From Bradyrhizobium sp. CCGB01 (GTDB lineage: Bacteria; Pseudomonadota; Alphaproteobacteria; Rhizobiales; Xanthobacteraceae): a stretch of 64,000 bases of DNA. Within the stretch, counting starts at the first letter, position 1; every line of letters starts with the position of its first letter. Positions 33,835 to 41,823 of the stretch are shown here, piece by piece. Below the pieces are notes generated by a model that was given only the letters and a program-made list of their open reading frames with translations, did not search any database and had not been told where the DNA came from. A program made the position numbers and the translations under genes. Location: the NCBI RefSeq assembly GCF_024199795.1, contig NZ_JANADK010000001.1:3286001-3350000 (forward strand), written 5' to 3'.

Positions 33835-34581
33835 ATGGATGGATTTGTTTTTGCTCTCTTTGCGCTTGCCGCGCTGGCCGGCGGCTTCGTCAGCGGCTTT
33901 TCCGGCTTCGCCATGGGCCTTGTGGTATCCGGCGTATGGCTGCACATCATCACGCCGATGCAGACGGCGACCTTGATCGCCGGCTACGGACTGCTCACCC
34001 AAGGTTACGGCATCTTCAAGCTGCGGCACGTCCTCGACCTGCGAAAGGCCTGGCCGCTCGCGCTTGGGACCATCATCGGCATACCGATCGGGGTCGGCAT
34101 TCTCGCTTACCTCAACCCCGGTTATCTCCGGTTCGGTGTGGGCGTGCTGCTGGTGCTCTATGCAATCTATGGCCTGACGAAGCCCGTATTCGCTCCAATG
34201 AAAATTGGAATCGGAGCCGATATCGCCATTGGTGTCTCCAACGGTTCGCTGGGCGGCCTGACGGGGCTCGGCGGCGTCATCTCGACGATTTCCTGCCAAT
34301 GGCGTGGTTGGCCAAAGGACGTGCAGCGCGCTGTGTTTCAGCCAGTGCTGTTCGTGGCGTTCGTCGTCATTTCGAGCTCCCAGGCCGTCGCCGGTACTAT
34401 TACGAAGGAGACGCTGACGCTCTATGCATTAGGCGTTCCCTTCATGGTCGCCGGCCTTTGGTCCGGCTTCAAACTTTTCGGCAAAATCAACGACGAGACC
34501 TTCCGCAAGACCGTGTTGGCGCTCTTGCTGCTCGCGGGCTTGTCGTTGGTGGCGTCGGTGCTGCAGCTCGCCCTCCGATAA
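33835..34581 (+). CDS. TauE/SafE family sulfite exporter-like permease
   Basis: Membrane protein of 248 residues with seven or eight hydrophobic segments. The TauE/SafE signature occurs twice: GGFVSGFSGFAMGLVVSGVWL near the start and the mirrored GVSNGSLGGLTGLGGVISTI in the second half. Family members export sulfite, sulfoacetate and related anions; substrate is not readable here. The ATG at 33835 has GGGGGAG upstream; an in-frame ATG at 33787 just after the hairpin module would add 16 polar residues. It shares the promoter module with the PepSY/SOD group, so both may answer the same stress. The terminator at 34595 follows. Confidence 0.85.
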   Translation: MDGFVFALFALAALAGGFVSGFSGFAMGLVVSGVWLHIITPMQTATLIAGYGLLTQGYGIFKLRHVLDLRKAWPLALGTIIGIPIGVGILAYLNPGYLRFGVGVLLVLYAIYGLTKPVFAPMKIGIGADIAIGVSNGSLGGLTGLGGVISTISCQWRGWPKDVQRAVFQPVLFVAFVVISSSQAVAGTITKETLTLYALGVPFMVAGLWSGFKLFGKINDETFRKTVLALLLLAGLSLVASVLQLALR

Positions 34582-34594
34582 TCGCCTCAACATG

Positions 34595-34626
34595 AAAAAA
34601 CCCGCAGCGGATTGCTCCGCGCGGGT
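34595..34626 (-). terminator. Rho-independent terminator (second copy)
   Basis: On the minus strand: CCCGCGCGG, a short loop, CCGCTGCGGG, then six T. Differs from the copy at 28456-28487 at a single base within the shared core. It sits between the convergent TauE/SafE (plus) and LysR (minus) genes and ends the LysR transcript; the GGGTTT on the plus side may help the other direction too. Confidence 0.85.
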
Positions 34627-34747
34627 TTGACGAAACGTTCGATGCTGCCATCCTCATACTGTAGATTTTACTTCGGATTTGACTTGAGATTTTGTTGAAG
34701 AAGGCCGCCGGCTTGACCCGACCGGTCAATTAGCGGAGCACCGCGCA

Positions 34748-35740
34748 TCACCGGCGCCGCAACTTGCCTTCCGGCGCGGGCCTCGCAGCCTTGGCGCGGG
34801 ACTTGGCGTAATCGGCCGACATCGCCAGCGCGGGGTCACGATCGCGAAGTTCCTCGGCCACGATCGATTGCAGCCAGCGGACCGCGGGTTCGTTGTCCAT
34901 CCGGCGGTGCCAGTGCTGCCTCAATTCGATCAGAGGTATGGAGACCGGCGGCGGCAGGAGCTTCAAGCCCGCGTCCGCGTACCAGGCCCCGAGCGAGAAC
35001 GGCACCGTGGAGATCATGTCGCTGGTCGCGACCAGTTGCGGCACGCTCATGAAATGCGGCAGGTGCAGGACGACGCGGCGCTGCAACTTGAGCTCCCGGA
35101 CCCGCCTTTCGAAGATCTCCTGACTTCGCCCCTGCTGGTTGACGGCGATATGGTCCGCCGCGAGAAACTGCTCGAGCGAGAGGGTGTCACCGATCGTCGG
35201 ATGGTCCTTGCGGACGATGCAGGTGAAGGGGTGATCGAACAGATCTTCGGTCACGATGTTCGGACCAACGAGGTCGGGAAAATACCCTATCGCGAGATCG
35301 ATCTCGCCGCGTTCGAGCGCGTCCTCGAGCTGCTCATGGGATGTCGGTACGCATCGCAGGCTCGCGCGGGGAGCCATCGTGCGGATGCGTTGCAGGATAG
35401 GCGGGATGAAGATCAGAACGCCGATGTCCGACGTCGTAACGGTGAACACGCGGTCGCTTTCCTCCGGCACGAAGCGCGGTTTGCGCAGGATCTGCTGATC
35501 GACCGTCGCAAGCACGACCCGCACCGCCTCGGCGATGGATTCCGCGAACGGCGTAGGCCTCATGCCGCGTCCCGTCGACAGAAACAGCGGATCGCCAAAG
35601 AAATCCCGCAGCTTTCGCAAGCCGGCACTGGCCATCGGCTGGCTCATGCCGAGCTGGCGCGACACCGCCGACAGGTTCTGCGCGCGAAACAGCCCGTCGA
35701 GCAGGAGCAGCAGGTTCAGGTCGAGCCGTCTGATATCCAT
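34748..35740 (-). CDS. LysR family regulator of one-carbon operon
   Basis: LysR-type regulator of 330 residues. The DNA-binding part (DIRRLDLNLLLLLDGLFRAQNLSAVSRQLGMSQPMASAGLRKL, split into helices over residues 1-60) is of the NodD/LeuO/PcpR type; ligand domain about 95-300. The start is ATG 35740, the family N-terminus; an upstream frame from 35779 lacks it. It is divergent from the purU gene 230 bases away and has a palindrome in front of its start, so it probably controls the purU-demethylase-folD-transporter operon. Aromatic acids are common inducers in this subgroup, which fits the transporter. Confidence 0.92.
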   Translation of the reverse strand: MDIRRLDLNLLLLLDGLFRAQNLSAVSRQLGMSQPMASAGLRKLRDFFGDPLFLSTGRGMRPTPFAESIAEAVRVVLATVDQQILRKPRFVPEESDRVFTVTTSDIGVLIFIPPILQRIRTMAPRASLRCVPTSHEQLEDALERGEIDLAIGYFPDLVGPNIVTEDLFDHPFTCIVRKDHPTIGDTLSLEQFLAADHIAVNQQGRSQEIFERRVRELKLQRRVVLHLPHFMSVPQLVATSDMISTVPFSLGAWYADAGLKLLPPPVSIPLIELRQHWHRRMDNEPAVRWLQSIVAEELRDRDPALAMSADYAKSRAKAARPAPEGKLRRR

Positions 35741-35754
35741 AATCCTGATAGCTT

Positions 35755-35768
35755 GTATTGAATAATAC
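35755..35768. promoter_or_regulatory. Palindrome in front of LysR gene
   Basis: GTATT, four bases, AATAC: a perfect inverted repeat ending 15 bases before the LysR start. AT-rich palindromes of this size at such a place are typical autoregulation sites. No second copy was found near the purU start. Confidence 0.4.
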
Positions 35769-35970
35769 CGGATTTTCAATGACGGCGTTCTGCGTGATGG
35801 TGCCCCCGCAACGCCCCGCAGAGGCGGCTTTGGGAGTGAAATCAGAGGCGTAGCCCCACGGACACGCGGCCTCTCAGCACCCTCAGTCCGCCTCTCACCC
35901 TCTCAACATCCGCTCATCGCTTGATGCGGCCGGAAGCCGGTCGTCCGTGGCCGCGAGGAACTGTCGATTT

Positions 35971-36843
35971 ATGCTCGCTGAAACTGCATCGAGGTCGAAC
36001 TACATCCTCACGCTATCGTGCCGTGATGTGCCCGGGATCGTGGCCGACGTCTCGCGCTGCCTGTTCGAGAACGGCGGCAACATCGTCGAGGCCGCGCAAG
36101 TCGACGAGATCATGAGCGAGCGCTTCTTCATGAGGGTCGGCGTGGCCCTCTCGGAAGACGGTGCCCGGGGAGCGCGGGCCGGGATCGAGACCATCGCCCG
36201 GAAGTTCGGGATGGAGTGGAAGCTCCGCGCCCAGGCTGAGCGCAAGCGCGTCCTGCTGTTCGTCTCCAAATTCGATCACTGCCTCGGCGATCTTCTCTAC
36301 CGCCATCGTCTCGGCGAACTCCACATGGACGTCGTCGGGATCGTCTCGAACCATCCGCGCTCGGCGCTCACGGTCAGCCTCGTCGGCGACATTCCCTTCC
36401 ATCACCTCCCTGTCACCAGGGATACGAAGATCGAGCAGGAGGCGCAGATCAAGGCGATTGTCGCGCAGACGCGGGCCGATCTCGTCGTCCTCGCGCGCTA
36501 CATGCAGATCCTCTCGGACGATCTCTCCCGCCACCTGGCGGGGCGCTGCATCAACATCCACCACAGCTTCCTCCCGGGATTCAAGGGCGCCAAACCCTAT
36601 CACCAGGCACATGCGCGCGGCGTGAAGCTGATCGGCGCGACCGCGCATTTCGCGACGGGCGATCTCGACGAAGGTCCGATCATCGAACAGGACGTCGAAC
36701 GCGTCAGCCACCGCGACACGCCGGAAGACCTGGTCCGCAAGGGCCGCGACATCGAGCGCCGGGTTCTTTCCCGCGCGGTCCATCTCTTCCTCGAGGACCG
36801 CGTCATCATCAATGGCGAACGCACCATCGTATTCGCCGACTGA
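35971..36843 (+). CDS. purU: Formyltetrahydrofolate deformylase
   Basis: PurU turns 10-formyl-tetrahydrofolate into formate and tetrahydrofolate. The protein has 290 residues: an N-terminal ACT domain (about 12-85: [19 protein letters not shown]) and a formyl-transferase-like domain with the hydrolase residues in [37 protein letters not shown]. The ATG at 35971 is used ([11 protein letters not shown]), with GAGGAA upstream; a GTG eight codons earlier is possible. It is first in an operon with a GcvT/LigM-like protein and folD, so it removes one-carbon units made by that enzyme and frees folate. Strong call. Confidence 0.94.
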   Translation: MLAETASRSNYILTLSCRDVPGIVADVSRCLFENGGNIVEAAQVDEIMSERFFMRVGVALSEDGARGARAGIETIARKFGMEWKLRAQAERKRVLLFVSKFDHCLGDLLYRHRLGELHMDVVGIVSNHPRSALTVSLVGDIPFHHLPVTRDTKIEQEAQIKAIVAQTRADLVVLARYMQILSDDLSRHLAGRCINIHHSFLPGFKGAKPYHQAHARGVKLIGATAHFATGDLDEGPIIEQDVERVSHRDTPEDLVRKGRDIERRVLSRAVHLFLEDRVIINGERTIVFAD

Positions 36844-36862
36844 GCAGAACGGAGACGACATC

Positions 36863-38143
36863 ATGCTGACACCCAAGGGCATGCGCAGGACGCCCGAAGG
36901 CTACTTCACCTCGCGTTGGGGTCTTCCCGAATATACCGACTGGATCGACGAGAGCATGTCCTGGAAGGAAACCTGCGCGCTCGGCGACTGGTCGTTCCTC
37001 TGGGAGCGGCGCTTCAAGGGTCCCGATGCCCTGAAGCTGTTCTCGGACACTTCAGTCAACAGCTTCCAGAAGTTCGACGTCCGGCAGTCGAAGCACGTTG
37101 TCCATACCAACAAGCAGGGCAAGGTCATCGCGGAAGGCATCCTCACGCGCCTGTCCGACGACGAATTCATGCTGTTCGGACGCGGCACGTTCTGGGTCGA
37201 CTATGTCAGGCGTCACGGCGACTACGACGTGACATCGGCGGCCGACGACTGGTTCAATTTCCAGGTCCAGGGCCCGACCTCGCTGGCGTTGCTCGAGAAG
37301 GTCTCGAAGCAGTCGCTGCGGGACGTGAAGTTCATGCATTCGGGTGAGATCGAGATCGCCGGCTGCAACATGCTCGCGTTGCGGCAGGGCATGTCGGGCG
37401 AGATCGGCTTCGAGCTGCAAGGACCGATGACGCGGGCGGCGGCCGTCTATGACGCCATCGTCGCCGCTGGCCAGGAGTTCGGCCTCCGCCGCATCGGCGG
37501 CCGCGCGATCTTCATCAACCATCTCGAAGCCTGCTTCCCGACGATCGTCACCGACTACATGCCCGCGATCTTCGACCATGAGATGAAGGAGTATCAGGAC
37601 GAATTTCGTGCCGCGATGCCGGGCTTCGCGTCGACGTTCAACATCGCCGGCAGCTTCCAGTCCGACGATATAACCGACTGGTATCGAAGCCCGGTCGAGC
37701 TCGGCTGGGGCAAGAGCATCAAGTTCGACCACGAGTTCATCGGGCGCGCCGCGCTCGAGCAGGAGCTCGCCAGCCCGCGGCGCGTGATCCGCACGCTGGT
37801 CTGGAACGGAAGCGACGTGGCCGACGTCCACGCCTCGCTGTTCCAGAAGGAGCAGGAGCCTTACCAGTACATGGAAATGCCCCGCGACCAGCGCGGCTTC
37901 ATGTACGCCGATCGCGTGTTGAGTGGCGGAAAGGACGTCGGCGTGACGACGTCTCGGGGCTACAGCTATTTCTTCCGAGAGATGATGTCGCTGTGCACCA
38001 TCGACGTCGATCATGCCGAGATCGGTACCGAGGTTGTCGTGGTCTGGGGCGAACCGGGACGTCGACAGAAGCATATCCGTGCGAAGGTCGCTCCGGCGCC
38101 GTACAAGAAAGACAATCGCCGCACTGACCTGTCCAAGGTCTGA
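36863..38143 (+). CDS. GcvT/LigM-like tetrahydrofolate-dependent demethylase
   Basis: Protein of 426 residues of the folate-binding aminomethyltransferase (GcvT) superfamily. Seen: RTPEGYFTSRWGLPEYTDWIDESM at the start, VQGPTSLALLEKVS, and EIGFELQGPMTRAAAVYDAIV in the folate-domain region, and a C-terminal beta-barrel. Length and N-terminal sequence are closer to LigM/DesA-type aryl O-demethylases (vanillate, syringate) than to the 360-residue T protein. Those enzymes move a methyl group to tetrahydrofolate. The ATG at 36863 follows GGAG. Neighbours purU and folD would process the one-carbon unit and an aromatic-acid-type MFS would bring the substrate. An N-demethylating role (betaine, dimethylglycine) or DmdA-like role are alternatives. 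Confidence 0.78.
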   Translation: MLTPKGMRRTPEGYFTSRWGLPEYTDWIDESMSWKETCALGDWSFLWERRFKGPDALKLFSDTSVNSFQKFDVRQSKHVVHTNKQGKVIAEGILTRLSDDEFMLFGRGTFWVDYVRRHGDYDVTSAADDWFNFQVQGPTSLALLEKVSKQSLRDVKFMHSGEIEIAGCNMLALRQGMSGEIGFELQGPMTRAAAVYDAIVAAGQEFGLRRIGGRAIFINHLEACFPTIVTDYMPAIFDHEMKEYQDEFRAAMPGFASTFNIAGSFQSDDITDWYRSPVELGWGKSIKFDHEFIGRAALEQELASPRRVIRTLVWNGSDVADVHASLFQKEQEPYQYMEMPRDQRGFMYADRVLSGGKDVGVTTSRGYSYFFREMMSLCTIDVDHAEIGTEVVVVWGEPGRRQKHIRAKVAPAPYKKDNRRTDLSKV

Positions 38144-38152
38144 GGCGCAGCC

Positions 38153-39058
38153 ATGACCGCGCGCATCATCGATGGCAAGTCGCTTGCTGCCGACGTTCGA
38201 AAGGACGTGGCCGAGGGCGTCGCCGCCCTCGTCGCCGGCGGCGTGGCGGCGCCGGAATTGGCGGTCGTGCTGATCGGCGACGATCCAGCGAGTCACGTCT
38301 ACGTCGCGAACAAGGTGAAGCAGACCGAGGCCGTCGGCATGCGCTCACGTCGCTTTCAGCTCGATGCGGGTACGACGGAAGCAGCGCTTCTGGATCTGAT
38401 CGAGGGGTTGAACCGTGACGCGGCGGTGAGCGGCATTCTCGTCCAGTTTCCGCTGCCGCCGCACATCGACACCGCGCGCGTCGTGACCACCATCCATCCG
38501 GACAAGGACGTCGACGGATTCAATCCGTTGAACGTCGGACGGATCGCGGCCGGCATGCAGGGCGCGCTGGTCCCGTGCACGCCGCTTGGCGTGATGCGTC
38601 TGATCAAGTCGGTGCATGACGACATCGCCGGGCTCGGAGCCCTCGTCGTCGGGGCGTCGAACGTCGTCGGTCGTCCGATGGCGCGGCTGCTGCTGCACGA
38701 GTTGTGCACGGTTTCCATCGCGCATGTCCGTACCACCGATCTCGAACGGAGATGCCGGGAAGCGGACATCCTCGTCGTCGCGACCGGTGTCCCTGGTTTG
38801 ATCCGGGGCCATTTCATCAAGCCGGGCGCGACGATCATCGACGTGGGGATCACCCGCATCAAGTCCGGAGCAGGTGCCGACAAGCTCGTCGGCGACGTGG
38901 CCTTCGACGAGGCGATCGAAGTCGCCGGCGCGATCACGCCGGTGCCCGGCGGCGTCGGGCCGATGACCATCGCCTGCCTGCTCGCCAACACCTTGAGTGC
39001 GGCCCAAATGGAAGCCGCCCGGTCGAAGGCGGCGGAGGTCGACGTGACGGCGGCCTGA
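38153..39058 (+). CDS. folD: Methylene-THF dehydrogenase/cyclohydrolase
   Basis: Bifunctional FolD, 301 residues: converts 5,10-methylene-THF to methenyl- and then 10-formyl-THF with NADP. Motifs: [14 protein letters not shown] with the catalytic lysine, [28 protein letters not shown] (one residue off the usual GRSxxVGxP), and the C-terminal [18 protein letters not shown]. Ten bases after the demethylase stop. In this operon it would take the methylene or, after MetF, the methyl unit and hand 10-formyl-THF to PurU. It is likely a second, operon-specific folD, since every cell also needs a housekeeping one (inference). Confidence 0.95.
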   Translation: MTARIIDGKSLAADVRKDVAEGVAALVAGGVAAPELAVVLIGDDPASHVYVANKVKQTEAVGMRSRRFQLDAGTTEAALLDLIEGLNRDAAVSGILVQFPLPPHIDTARVVTTIHPDKDVDGFNPLNVGRIAAGMQGALVPCTPLGVMRLIKSVHDDIAGLGALVVGASNVVGRPMARLLLHELCTVSIAHVRTTDLERRCREADILVVATGVPGLIRGHFIKPGATIIDVGITRIKSGAGADKLVGDVAFDEAIEVAGAITPVPGGVGPMTIACLLANTLSAAQMEAARSKAAEVDVTAA

Positions 39059-39142
39059 CGTGCGGCTCGGGCGAGAGCATCCGAAGCCGCGTGGCTTCCA
39101 CGACCAGGAATTCGAAGGACCAGCACAAAGGGGGAGAAGAAC

Positions 39143-40513
39143 GTGACGACACAGACATTGGAGACGACGCAAAATCCTGTCATCGACATCGGATCGCTGG
39201 CTGAAGACGGGGCGTGGACGACCCCGCGCAAGCAGGTTCTGCTGCTATGTGCGCTGGCCATCATTCTCGACGGCCTGGACAATCAGATTCTCGGATTCGC
39301 CATCCCGTCGATGATCAAGGAGTGGAGCGTCACGCGTGGTGATTTCGCGCCGGCCCTGGCGCTCGGCTTCGTCGGCATGACGGTCGGCACGCCGATCGGC
39401 GGCATCGTCGGAGACTGGCTCGGACGCAAGGTGGCTCTCATCGCGTCGGTCTTTCTGTTCGGCGCGGCAACTCTGGCAATCGCAGCCGCGCATGGTGTGG
39501 GCGAGGTCGGCCTGTATCGATTCCTCGCGGGCCTCGGGCTCGGCGGCGCGCTTCCGGCGGCGACGGCGCTGATCGCCGAATTCACGCCCAGGCGAAATCG
39601 AAGCCTCTCCGTGATGTTGGGGATCGTCTGCATCCCGATCGGAGGCATGATCGGCGGCGTGCTCGCGGCCCAGCTGCAGCCGGAATACGGATGGCGCATG
39701 CTGTTCGTGATCAGCGGTGCATTGCCGATGATCGTTGCGTTGATCCTGGCGATCGCATTGCCGGAATCCCCGCAATATTTGTTGGCGCGCGGAGCCGATC
39801 CGAAGAGGGTGGCGAAGTCGGTGCAGATCCTCGACAGGACCGCCGTTTCGTCCAGCGTGTTTGTGGACGGGCGCGAGGCCGCGGTGGAGCGCGCGTCGGT
39901 TACGGCGCTGTTCATTGCCAGCCTTCGCCGCACGACGACGGCGCTCTGGATTGCGTTCTTCTTCTGTCTGCTGCCAGTCTACGTCCTGTACGCGTGGGCC
40001 CCGACGCTCCTGACCAGCAAGGGCTTTGACGTTCAGTCGGCGAGTTTTGGTCTGGCGCTGTTCAACTTCGGCGGCGTCGCCGGCTGTATCGTCACCGGCT
40101 GGGCGATCGGCCGATACGGCTCGCGGGTCGCGATCCTGACCGTGGCCGGCGCAGCGATCGTCGGTGCAGCGATCCTGGCGTCGATGCCGCTCTCGATTGA
40201 AACCAGGCCGCTGCTGATGACGCTTCTCTGTGTCGAGGGCTTCTGCCTGCTCGGCGCGCAGGGGTCGTTGTATGCGCTGGCCGCCTACGTGTACCCGACG
40301 AACGTCCGGTCGACCGGCGTCGGTGCGGCGGCCGGCTTCGGTCGGGCAGGGGCCATCGTCAGTGCCTATGTCGGCACGTTCGCCCTCAACTACGGTGCGA
40401 CGATGTTCTTCGCCGTCATCGCCGCCTGCGTCGCCATCACATTCGTCGCGGTGGCGATCGTCGACATGCACCAGCCTGCGCAGCCGGCCGAGCCGTCGCG
40501 GGCTTCCGTGTGA
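39143..40513 (+). CDS. MFS transporter, aromatic acid:H+ symporter type
   Basis: MFS carrier of 456 residues with twelve membrane segments. The first segment holds LDGLDNQILGFAIPSMIKEW, the DGxD motif of the aromatic acid:H+ symporter (AAHS) branch that includes PcaK, VanK and BenK. GDWLGRKVALIASV in the loop between segments two and three is also typical. It presumably imports the substrate of the demethylase. GTG start at 39143 after GGGGGAGAAG. Last gene in the operon; a gap of 84 bases from folD leaves room for a minor promoter. Substrate is inferred, not read. Confidence 0.87.
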   Translation: MTTQTLETTQNPVIDIGSLAEDGAWTTPRKQVLLLCALAIILDGLDNQILGFAIPSMIKEWSVTRGDFAPALALGFVGMTVGTPIGGIVGDWLGRKVALIASVFLFGAATLAIAAAHGVGEVGLYRFLAGLGLGGALPAATALIAEFTPRRNRSLSVMLGIVCIPIGGMIGGVLAAQLQPEYGWRMLFVISGALPMIVALILAIALPESPQYLLARGADPKRVAKSVQILDRTAVSSSVFVDGREAAVERASVTALFIASLRRTTTALWIAFFFCLLPVYVLYAWAPTLLTSKGFDVQSASFGLALFNFGGVAGCIVTGWAIGRYGSRVAILTVAGAAIVGAAILASMPLSIETRPLLMTLLCVEGFCLLGAQGSLYALAAYVYPTNVRSTGVGAAAGFGRAGAIVSAYVGTFALNYGATMFFAVIAACVAITFVAVAIVDMHQPAQPAEPSRASV

Positions 40514-40654
40514 GGGCGGTGCGGCTGCGGCCGTTCCGACCGGCGTGTCAATGACTTCGCAGGAACTGCCGGTCATGGTCCCGGCAGCCACCGGCTACTG
40601 TGCATGGGGTTGTTTTCGCATTTTTTGTTTTGAGGGTGCCGAAAACAGCCGCGC

Positions 40655-41239
40655 TCAGCGGCGGCCGCGCGGGGCCTCGGCCTTGGCCGGCTGCTCGGTC
40701 TGCGGCCCGCAGCTCGCAGCCTGAAGCGTTGCCTGCGCCTGCTGCATCAGGCCGGGCTCGGCGGCGAGCGCCTTCATCACGATCAGGCCGGTCGTGCTGG
40801 GGGAATCGATGATCAGGCGGTCGGCCGCGGTGACCTCTTCGTCCTCGGGCAGCTCGTTGTGCTGCGGCTCGGTCATCAGGTCGAGCTCGATCACCTTCTT
40901 GCCGGCGGAGCGGTCGTTGATGGCGTAATAGGCGATCTCGTTGCGGGTGTAGAACGACACCGAGGTGTAGGCCTGGCTCACCGGCACCGTCAGCTTGATC
41001 GGCCCGTTCGTGAGGTCGTAGCGGCAGATCGCGATCGCGAAGGCCGGGTCCATGAACGGCATCGGCGAATTGTTGGGATCGGCGAGGGGAAGCTGCGTGA
41101 CGCCGTTGAGCTTGGTCATCGGCGTCAGCCGCGAATAGGCGTCCTGCGTCGCGATCCGCGGCAGCGCCAGCACGCTGACGAGGTGGACGACGAGGCCCAG
41201 CACCACACCCGCGACGATCGTGAACAGCAGGCGGATCAT
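40655..41239 (-). CDS. DUF1254 family protein (short)
   Basis: Protein of 194 residues with one N-terminal membrane segment or signal anchor (residues 3-27) followed by a DUF1254 domain: MTKLNGVTQLPLADPNNSPMPFMDPAFAIAICRYD and TSVSFYTRNEIAYYAINDRS. DUF1254 proteins occur fused or next to DUF1214 and have no proven role; a jellyroll-type periplasmic domain is assumed. The start overlaps the stop of the DUF1214 gene by four bases (ATGA), so the pair is coupled. Downstream lies a weak hairpin (TGTTTTCG and CGAAAACA, 40611-40647) between it and the convergent MFS gene. Confidence 0.82.
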   Translation of the reverse strand: MIRLLFTIVAGVVLGLVVHLVSVLALPRIATQDAYSRLTPMTKLNGVTQLPLADPNNSPMPFMDPAFAIAICRYDLTNGPIKLTVPVSQAYTSVSFYTRNEIAYYAINDRSAGKKVIELDLMTEPQHNELPEDEEVTAADRLIIDSPSTTGLIVMKALAAEPGLMQQAQATLQAASCGPQTEQPAKAEAPRGRR

Positions 41240-41814
41240 GAGCAGCCCACCGTCTTGATCGTGGGCATCGGCGCATCGCGTTGGGTGCGCGTCGCAACGC
41301 CGACCGGCGTGTCGTAGAAGCGCAGCATCAGCGCGTAGCGCTCGATGCCGCCGGTCGGCAGCCAGTTGCCGGCGCGCGAGCGCGAGGCGATGCGGATCTC
41401 GAACGAGCCGTCGGACTGCCGCACGATCTCCTGGCTGGTGAAGCCGTAGCGCTGCAGCGAATTGGCGACGAGGTGGCCCTTGCGGTCGTACAGCGTCAGC
41501 GTCCAGAACCGCGCCGGCGGCGTCACGCCGGAGACGACGACGTCGCAGCGGCCGTCGAGCGCCTTCTTCTTGTCGTCGGCGGTCGCGGTGAAGGCGACGC
41601 CGTCGCCGGTGCCGATCGGCAGCTCGCCGTTGCGCACGATGGTGGCGCGCGAATACGGATCGACGTCGGCGGTGCCGGTGCGGGGGCGGGCGGTCCAGGA
41701 ACCGATGGTCAGCGCGCCGATCTCGGTGCCGCGCGTCGTCGTCATCCAGGTCGCGCCGACGCCGACCACGCTCGCGAGCAGAAGGGCCGTCAATGTGATC
41801 AGGATCAGCCGCAC
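41236..41814 (-). CDS. DUF1214 family protein
   Basis: Protein of 192 residues: signal anchor (residues 3-22) and a DUF1214 domain with ADVDPYSRATIVRNGELPIGTGDG and FWTLTLYDRKGHLVANSLQRYGF, FEIRIASRS. It pairs with the DUF1254 gene immediately downstream (four-base overlap), the normal companionship of these domains. The PBP1A gene upstream ends nine bases before its start, so all three are probably one transcript. That suggests a link with the cell envelope, which is inference. Confidence 0.85.
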   Translation of the reverse strand: MRLILITLTALLLASVVGVGATWMTTTRGTEIGALTIGSWTARPRTGTADVDPYSRATIVRNGELPIGTGDGVAFTATADDKKKALDGRCDVVVSGVTPPARFWTLTLYDRKGHLVANSLQRYGFTSQEIVRQSDGSFEIRIASRSRAGNWLPTGGIERYALMLRFYDTPVGVATRTQRDAPMPTIKTVGCS

Positions 41815-41823
41815 GGGTTTATG

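Noticed and set aside
40611..40647. Hairpin between the AAHS transporter and DUF1254 genes as a terminator
   Set aside because: The loop contains the T-rich stretch and nothing suitable follows either arm, so only a weak hairpin is noted under the DUF1254 gene.
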